Positions 15,501 to 18,255 of a DNA stretch of 18,255 nucleotides are shown here, in pieces. Made by a program: the position numbers and the translations under genes. The stretch spans positions 1 to 18,255 of the forward strand of contig CAVINP010000038.1 in NCBI GenBank assembly GCA_963643985.1, read 5' to 3'. The DNA is from SFTH01 sp963643985 (lineage in GTDB: Bacteria; Bacillota; Clostridia; Christensenellales; Aristaeellaceae). The notes beneath the pieces are model-generated. The model worked only from the letters and a program-made list of their open reading frames with translations. It ran no database searches and was not told the DNA's origin. Every line of letters begins with the position of its first letter. Positions within the stretch are counted from its first letter, which is position 1.

Positions 15501-15811
15501 AGACCGCGCTCGGCGCAAAGTTTAAAAATGACGGCAGTCTTTACGAAAAGGTAGCACGTGCGAGTGATGTCGAGTTTGACCGTCTCATCCGCCACACGCT
15601 CAAGAAAGCCAAAGAGCAGATCGACGCGATCCGCGGCGGCGAGGCGGACGTCAGGCCCACGCAGATGAGTTCCGGGGATGCCTGCAAATGGTGCAAACTG
15701 CGCTCGGCCTGTCTCTTTGATGCAAAGATCGACGGCAGAAAGCAGCGTAAGTTCAAAAATATGAAGTGGAGTGAGGCACTGGAGCAGATGGCACTCGAGG
15801 ACGAAAAATAA
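12524..15811 (+). CDS. addB: ATP-dependent helicase/deoxyribonuclease subunit B (AddB)
   Basis: A 1095-residue subunit of the AddAB nuclease, which resects double-strand breaks and loads recombination; somewhat shorter than the about 1160 residues of the Bacillus protein. The first half is the helicase-like part: the segment YVVVPRQLTLLTERML (about residues 29-44) matches the usual VPEQFxxxTE region. The N-terminal Walker A expected just before it is missing: TGENHLLSD stands where GRxGSGKT is normal. The C-terminal nuclease is intact in outline: RIDRVD, then Asp905-Tyr-Lys907 of the PDDEXK core, and the four iron-sulfur cysteines, Cys754 in FARCPFSYY and Cys1054, 1057 and 1063. It starts at GTG 12524, with AAGGAGG 8 bases upstream and no better start. 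The usual partner addA does not follow; the next gene is an aldolase with its own promoter, so addA must be elsewhere if present. Confidence 0.92.
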   Translation: MLRAYTGENHLLSDALLAEAARALAADEADIYVVVPRQLTLLTERMLLSGLNKRGSFRLRVIAPARLCAEIFAAVGSPAGVRVDERGRVMLIRRALRENENLTIYKNAWRRRGFAEKCATEIESFLQGGVTVDQLKDCAESGKGVQAAKLHDLAEIMQAYLCLIDGRYQDGEMELAAAAARVHEAAFTHDAHFFFYGFDIMPATLITLIARLSAGCADAAIFYPLINDENAGDADCCRVLYAQLRKLLDKVDAAGGRHACVALNPSERSDAVMALSRNLFANPPEVCDAATPNVSFISARDVREECNAAAARARHLAMRGMHYNEMQLICMDMDGYRQPLEEAFALYEVPLFLDRSRPVSRMAPAEYMLTALRLLEKNFRSDDMFALMRTGYSPLNRDEADRMMNFAVTKGIEGGRWLRPLTRGTEAEKAEHEPLREKLTAPLAALRREMRAAENLKAQLTALFRFMEKTNTLEKSREMQRELIDKGLREQAGALAQAWNRIVGALDQMAELMGTERMSLSELSDTLRESLDAAIVKQLPQSDDAVYAQDARRMLMQKARVVFVLGMNDKNASAGDGLLSDAQRSAVAEQTRTWLGPDACGGTQMRNFYFKSALAMAREKLYLSCAMAAADGSALRPAIAFEQALGIVSNAKRYNHETLQSLLAIAPEAALRGVARAFARSRDGMAPAELDVHAAAALRKLGEHMPDLHARLDGITHLLGDDATDEHVDPNLTWKLYDHPDRTSVSRLELFARCPFSYYVQYGIKPVLVEPFETKSSDVGSFLHDAANAFLLENRDRLNRMDAAEARTLMGAIADRKLEELRPSTPGEDSFSARARERKLREMACRCAEVFCTQMHGSSFSAEYLEEGFGKESGAARLTVGDTTLEGRIDRVDCWHEGGRLRVIDYKLGGRKLDLAAAYYGLQMQLPIYLGAAMKKLGEKSAGVYYFPFTDGIVNSQSTNPVEIGQERSKQFQMSGLLPADDELIRAQAEDPETALGAKFKNDGSLYEKVARASDVEFDRLIRHTLKKAKEQIDAIRGGEADVRPTQMSSGDACKWCKLRSACLFDAKIDGRKQRKFKNMKWSEALEQMALEDEK

Positions 15812-15837
15812 ATAATAAACGTTTTTTTGCATTGCGC

Positions 15838-15867
15838 TTGACAGTGCGCGAAACGGGATACTATAAT
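15838..15867 (+). promoter_or_regulatory. Promoter for the class II aldolase gene
   Basis: TTGACA (15838-15843), an 18-base spacer and TATAAT (15862-15867) are perfect hexamers. Transcription would start near 15874, leaving about 26 bases of leader with AGGAGGG at 15886-15892. GCGC occurs on both sides of the -35 hexamer (15834-15837 and again from 15846), a possible but weak operator. A run of seven T at 15822-15828 follows addB without a convincing hairpin. Confidence 0.85.
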
Positions 15868-15899
15868 CGTTGCGGATTAAAACTTAGGAGGGTATCCGT

Positions 15900-16739
15900 A
15901 TGGCATTGTATACGATGAAGGAAATCCTGAGCGATGCGCAGGAGAAGGGTTATGGTGTCGGCTACTTTAATGCAGTGAATATGGAAATGGTGCGTGCATA
16001 CATCCGCGCTGCGGAGGAATGCAATTCGCCGATCATCATCGGTACGGCCCAGGCGCTGCTGCCCTATGCGGATTTTGACTGGATTGTGCCGATCATGCTC
16101 AGTCAGGCCCGCGCGGCCAAGGTGCCCGTGGCGGTGCATCTGGATCACACCTATGATTTTGACGTGCTGATGCGTGCCCTGCGCAGCGGCTTCGGCTCCG
16201 TGATGTTTGACGGTTCCCGTCTGCCCGATCACCGCGACAACGTGCGCATTTCTGCGGAAATCGCCAAGATCGCGCACGGCATGGGCGTTGGCCTGGAGTG
16301 CGAACTGGGCAGCGTGGGCGGCCTCTCCGATGAAAACGGCAAGGAAGACGCGGTGATCTATACCGAGCCTGACGATGCCAAGGCGTTTATCGAGGAGACG
16401 AATGCGGACTTCCTGGCCGTGTCCATCGGCACGCAGCACGGCGTCTACAAGGCCACCCCGAAGCTGGATCTGCCGCGTCTGGCGGAGATTCACAAGACGG
16501 TTGACGTGCCTCTGGTGCTGCACGGCGGCTCCGGCCTCTCCGATGACGACTTCCGCAACACCGTCGCGGGCGGCATCCGCAAGATCAACGTCTACACGGA
16601 CGTGATTCTGGCTGCCAAGCGTGCCATCGCCGAGAATCCCGATGCGATCTACACCGATCTGAACATGCTGGCGGAGGAGGCCATGAAGCAGGCCACCGTC
16701 ACCAAGCTCAAGCTCTTCGGCAGCGTGGGACAGGCATAA
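15900..16739 (+). CDS. Class II (zinc-dependent) fructose/tagatose-bisphosphate aldolase family protein
   Basis: A 279-residue cytoplasmic TIM-barrel aldolase, expected to split a ketose bisphosphate into dihydroxyacetone phosphate and an aldehyde. Visible active-site features are HLDHTYD with catalytic Asp82 and zinc ligand His83, the LECELGSVGG segment with Glu135, His180 in GTQHG and His208 in LHGGSG as further zinc ligands, and the phosphate-binding KINVYTD at about 228-234. Length is typical of the short (type B) group. The start at 15900 follows AGGAGGG and a consensus promoter. It is transcribed alone and ends in a hairpin-rich region shared with the convergent protease gene. Family members act on fructose-1,6-bisphosphate, tagatose-1,6-bisphosphate or inositol-derived substrates; the sequence alone does not decide, though a glycolytic role is likeliest. 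Confidence 0.88.
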   Translation: MALYTMKEILSDAQEKGYGVGYFNAVNMEMVRAYIRAAEECNSPIIIGTAQALLPYADFDWIVPIMLSQARAAKVPVAVHLDHTYDFDVLMRALRSGFGSVMFDGSRLPDHRDNVRISAEIAKIAHGMGVGLECELGSVGGLSDENGKEDAVIYTEPDDAKAFIEETNADFLAVSIGTQHGVYKATPKLDLPRLAEIHKTVDVPLVLHGGSGLSDDDFRNTVAGGIRKINVYTDVILAAKRAIAENPDAIYTDLNMLAEEAMKQATVTKLKLFGSVGQA

Positions 16740-16747
16740 GAGCGAGT

Positions 16748-16761
16748 GACCGGGGACCGGG
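16748..16761. repeat. Heptanucleotide tandem repeat after the aldolase stop codon
   Basis: GACCGGG occurs twice in tandem, followed by a degenerate GAGAAGA, starting eight bases after the aldolase TAA. The unit fits the same GAYYRGG pattern as the repeat that follows the stop codon at 7029-7031. Confidence 0.55.
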
Positions 16762-16766
16762 GAGAA

Positions 16767-16793
16767 GAGGCCGGTGATGACCAAACCGGCCTC
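16767..16793 (+). terminator. Stem-loop after the aldolase gene
   Basis: GAGGCCGGT and ACCGGCCTC form a perfect 9-bp stem with a 9-base loop, 27 bases past the aldolase stop. The following sequence, ATTCATCATC, is only moderately T-rich, so it may act with the larger hairpin just downstream. Confidence 0.6.
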
Positions 16794-16827
16794 ATTCATC
16801 ATCCAAAGACCCGATGACCCAAAATGC

Positions 16828-16867
16828 GGGGCCGCGGAGGAACGATTCTTTGTTCCTCCGCGGCCCC
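16828..16867. terminator. Bidirectional terminator-like hairpin between convergent genes
   Basis: A perfect 16-bp inverted repeat (GGGGCCGCGGAGGAAC and its complement) around an 8-base loop lies between the aldolase gene and the stop codon of the convergent protease gene at 16876. Going right it is followed by GTTTGTGTT, going left by GCATTTT, so both transcripts would meet a very stable hairpin followed by a weak T-tract. It is well placed to stop both transcripts. Confidence 0.8.
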
Positions 16868-16875
16868 GTTTGTGT

Positions 16876-18123
16876 TCATTCATAAACTTCCGGTGTAAAC
16901 CTCATTATATCCTCATAGGTCAATTCGGACGTGGTAATCCATGCGCTTGTACCGCTGTAGTACAGATTGAGATTGTTCCAGTAAATCTCAATGGTGTAAC
17001 GGCCGGAATTGAGTCGGCATTCGTTCCTGATTTCAACTACGGAACTGTAGAGCATTTCGTCATCCGACAGATAGCGGACCTCGTGGCGATCGTCTTCACT
17101 CAATTCGATGTAGCCGAAATCCGGCGTGCCGTAGACCTCGACCAGTTTGTCCGTCGCATCCCGGAAACCCTGATCCGTCTCGTCATCCAGAAAGAGTACT
17201 TCATTAATCGTGTTTGAATTTTTGTACATATCCCATGTAGCGAAACTCAGGGGTATGCCGAAGTAAGTAACGCCTTCATCCTCGAGCCAAATGGAAATAA
17301 GAGCACTGTCATCACTCATCACTGTGATATCCTCAAAGCCGAAGGATTCAAACATCGAAACGGCCTCGTCGCCGGTGGTGACGTCCTCCATGCCGTCAAA
17401 GATGCGGATAATGGAAGTATCCTCCGTCGCGGTCCTCGGCGCCTGCGTCGCATCGGGCGTCGTAAGAGAAGCTCTGCTGCCACCCTGATTGTTGTAGAGC
17501 GCGACGACCTCCGCAACATTGATGGCCATGTTCATGTTTTGCGTATCTGTGAGGTAGGCACTTGTCACGCCGATGACGTTACCGTCATCGTCAAAGAGTG
17601 CGCCGCCGCTGCTGCCCTCGGAGATGGGCGCGGTGAACTGTATCCAGGAGACGTTGTCGTATTCGTAGAGAGCTGAGATGATGCCGGTGGAAATGGTGTT
17701 GGTGATGCCGTTGGGGCTGCCGATGGCCGCCACGGACGAGCCGCGCTTGAGATTTTCGCCCGTGCCGAGCGTCAGCGGCGTCAGATCAACGGTCGATACG
17801 AGCACGAGGATGGCCAGATCCTTCTGTTCATCGGCGACGACGGTGTCTATGACCATATTGGGATAGCCGTCATCGCTGATGGCAAGAATGTATGCGGCAT
17901 CCTCGATGACGTGGTAGTTGGTCACGAGCGTATATTCATTGAAGGCGATAAAGCCGCTGCCGGTGGCGATCAGGTTGTAGTCATCGTCAAAAATCTCCAG
18001 CATCAGCACGGATTTGGCGGCCGCCTCCAGCGCATCGGGATCCGAAGAGAACCCGGCACAGGCGGGTGCGCAGCAGCCAAGCAGCAATACAAATGCCAGG
18101 AGAAATGCCGAGAATTTACGCAT
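16876..18123 (-). CDS. Exported trypsin-like serine protease with an unidentified C-terminal domain
   Basis: A 415-residue secreted or membrane-anchored protease. The signal segment is MRK, a hydrophobic core, then LLLGCCAPACA; it can be read as a signal peptidase I site (ACA before Gly24) or as a lipobox at LLGC. Residues about 33-212 form a chymotrypsin-fold domain of the HtrA/DegP-like group: His71 in TNYHVIED, Asp102 in EQKDLAIL and Ser172 in GSSGGALF complete the triad. No PDZ domain follows. A Thr/Ala/Pro linker at about 218-235 leads to a region (about 238-415) that I do not recognise, rich in acidic and aromatic residues and ending in likely beta strands. The ATG at 18123 has AGGGGG about 10 bases upstream and a consensus promoter. 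Protein quality control or processing in the envelope is a family-based guess. Confidence 0.85.
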   Translation of the reverse strand: MRKFSAFLLAFVLLLGCCAPACAGFSSDPDALEAAAKSVLMLEIFDDDYNLIATGSGFIAFNEYTLVTNYHVIEDAAYILAISDDGYPNMVIDTVVADEQKDLAILVLVSTVDLTPLTLGTGENLKRGSSVAAIGSPNGITNTISTGIISALYEYDNVSWIQFTAPISEGSSGGALFDDDGNVIGVTSAYLTDTQNMNMAINVAEVVALYNNQGGSRASLTTPDATQAPRTATEDTSIIRIFDGMEDVTTGDEAVSMFESFGFEDITVMSDDSALISIWLEDEGVTYFGIPLSFATWDMYKNSNTINEVLFLDDETDQGFRDATDKLVEVYGTPDFGYIELSEDDRHEVRYLSDDEMLYSSVVEIRNECRLNSGRYTIEIYWNNLNLYYSGTSAWITTSELTYEDIMRFTPEVYE

Positions 18124-18148
18124 GACGATATCGCCCCCTTCATTGTAA

Positions 18149-18178
18149 ATTATAGCACCATTTTTACATCCTTGTCAA
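18149..18178 (-). promoter_or_regulatory. Promoter of the serine protease gene
   Basis: On the minus strand, TTGACA (18178-18173), an 18-base spacer and TATAAT (18154-18149) are perfect hexamers, about 25 bases from the start codon. The remaining sequence up to the right edge (18179-18255) is AT-rich and shows no gene. Confidence 0.85.
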
Positions 18179-18255
18179 TAAAAAAACAAGTATTGCCCTG
18201 TATAAAAAGAATAGCATGGTTACACACGTATTTTCATCAGTTGCATGGAATAAAA

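Noticed and set aside
14390..15832. 480-codon minus-strand open frame opposite addB
   Set aside because: Antisense shadow of the conserved AddB nuclease domain.
15861..16883. 340-codon minus-strand open frame opposite the aldolase
   Set aside because: It spans the terminator hairpins and the aldolase promoter; no motifs.

Overview
The window looks like chromosomal DNA from a fairly GC-rich Bacillota (Clostridia-like) bacterium. The evidence is an AddB-type recombination nuclease instead of RecB/RecC, strong GGAGG ribosome binding sites, near-consensus sigma-A promoters with 17-18 bp spacers, and a zinc-ribbon/kinase-type domain seen in clostridial membrane proteins. A Christensenellales-like lineage is a guess. 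Nothing indicates a phage, plasmid, IS element, CRISPR array, tRNA or rRNA.

Layout. (1) Minus strand, 78-989: a sugar-type ABC substrate-binding protein with its own consensus promoter; its membrane partners would lie beyond the left edge. (2) Minus strand, 6757 down to 1305: a complete peptide ABC importer operon in the order oppA-oppB-oppC-oppD-oppF, with a promoter before oppA, a stem-loop between oppA and oppB, and near-zero spacing between the later genes. (3) Minus strand, 11760 down to 7029: a two-gene unit encoding a HAD phosphatase-thymidylate kinase fusion, then a 1144-residue membrane protein. (4) Plus strand, 11924-15811: a promoter, a small membrane protein of the Sm_multidrug_ex family, then addB. 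(5) Plus strand, 15900-16739: a class II aldolase with its own promoter. (6) Minus strand, 16876-18123: an exported trypsin-like serine protease that converges on the aldolase gene across a very strong bidirectional hairpin.

Most of the window is housekeeping: nutrient uptake, dTMP phosphorylation, double-strand break repair and sugar phosphate metabolism. The least ordinary gene is the 1144-residue protein. It joins a zinc ribbon, the N-terminal lobe only of a Ser/Thr protein kinase (with the key Lys changed to Arg), one membrane helix, and a long outer part with six peptidoglycan-binding-type repeats and two beta-sandwich-like modules. This has the topology of a PASTA-type cell wall sensor kinase with the catalytic half missing.

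Other points of interest are degenerate 7-bp tandem repeats immediately after two stop codons, an AddB with no recognisable Walker A motif, a phosphatase-kinase gene fusion, and substrate-binding proteins without a lipobox.
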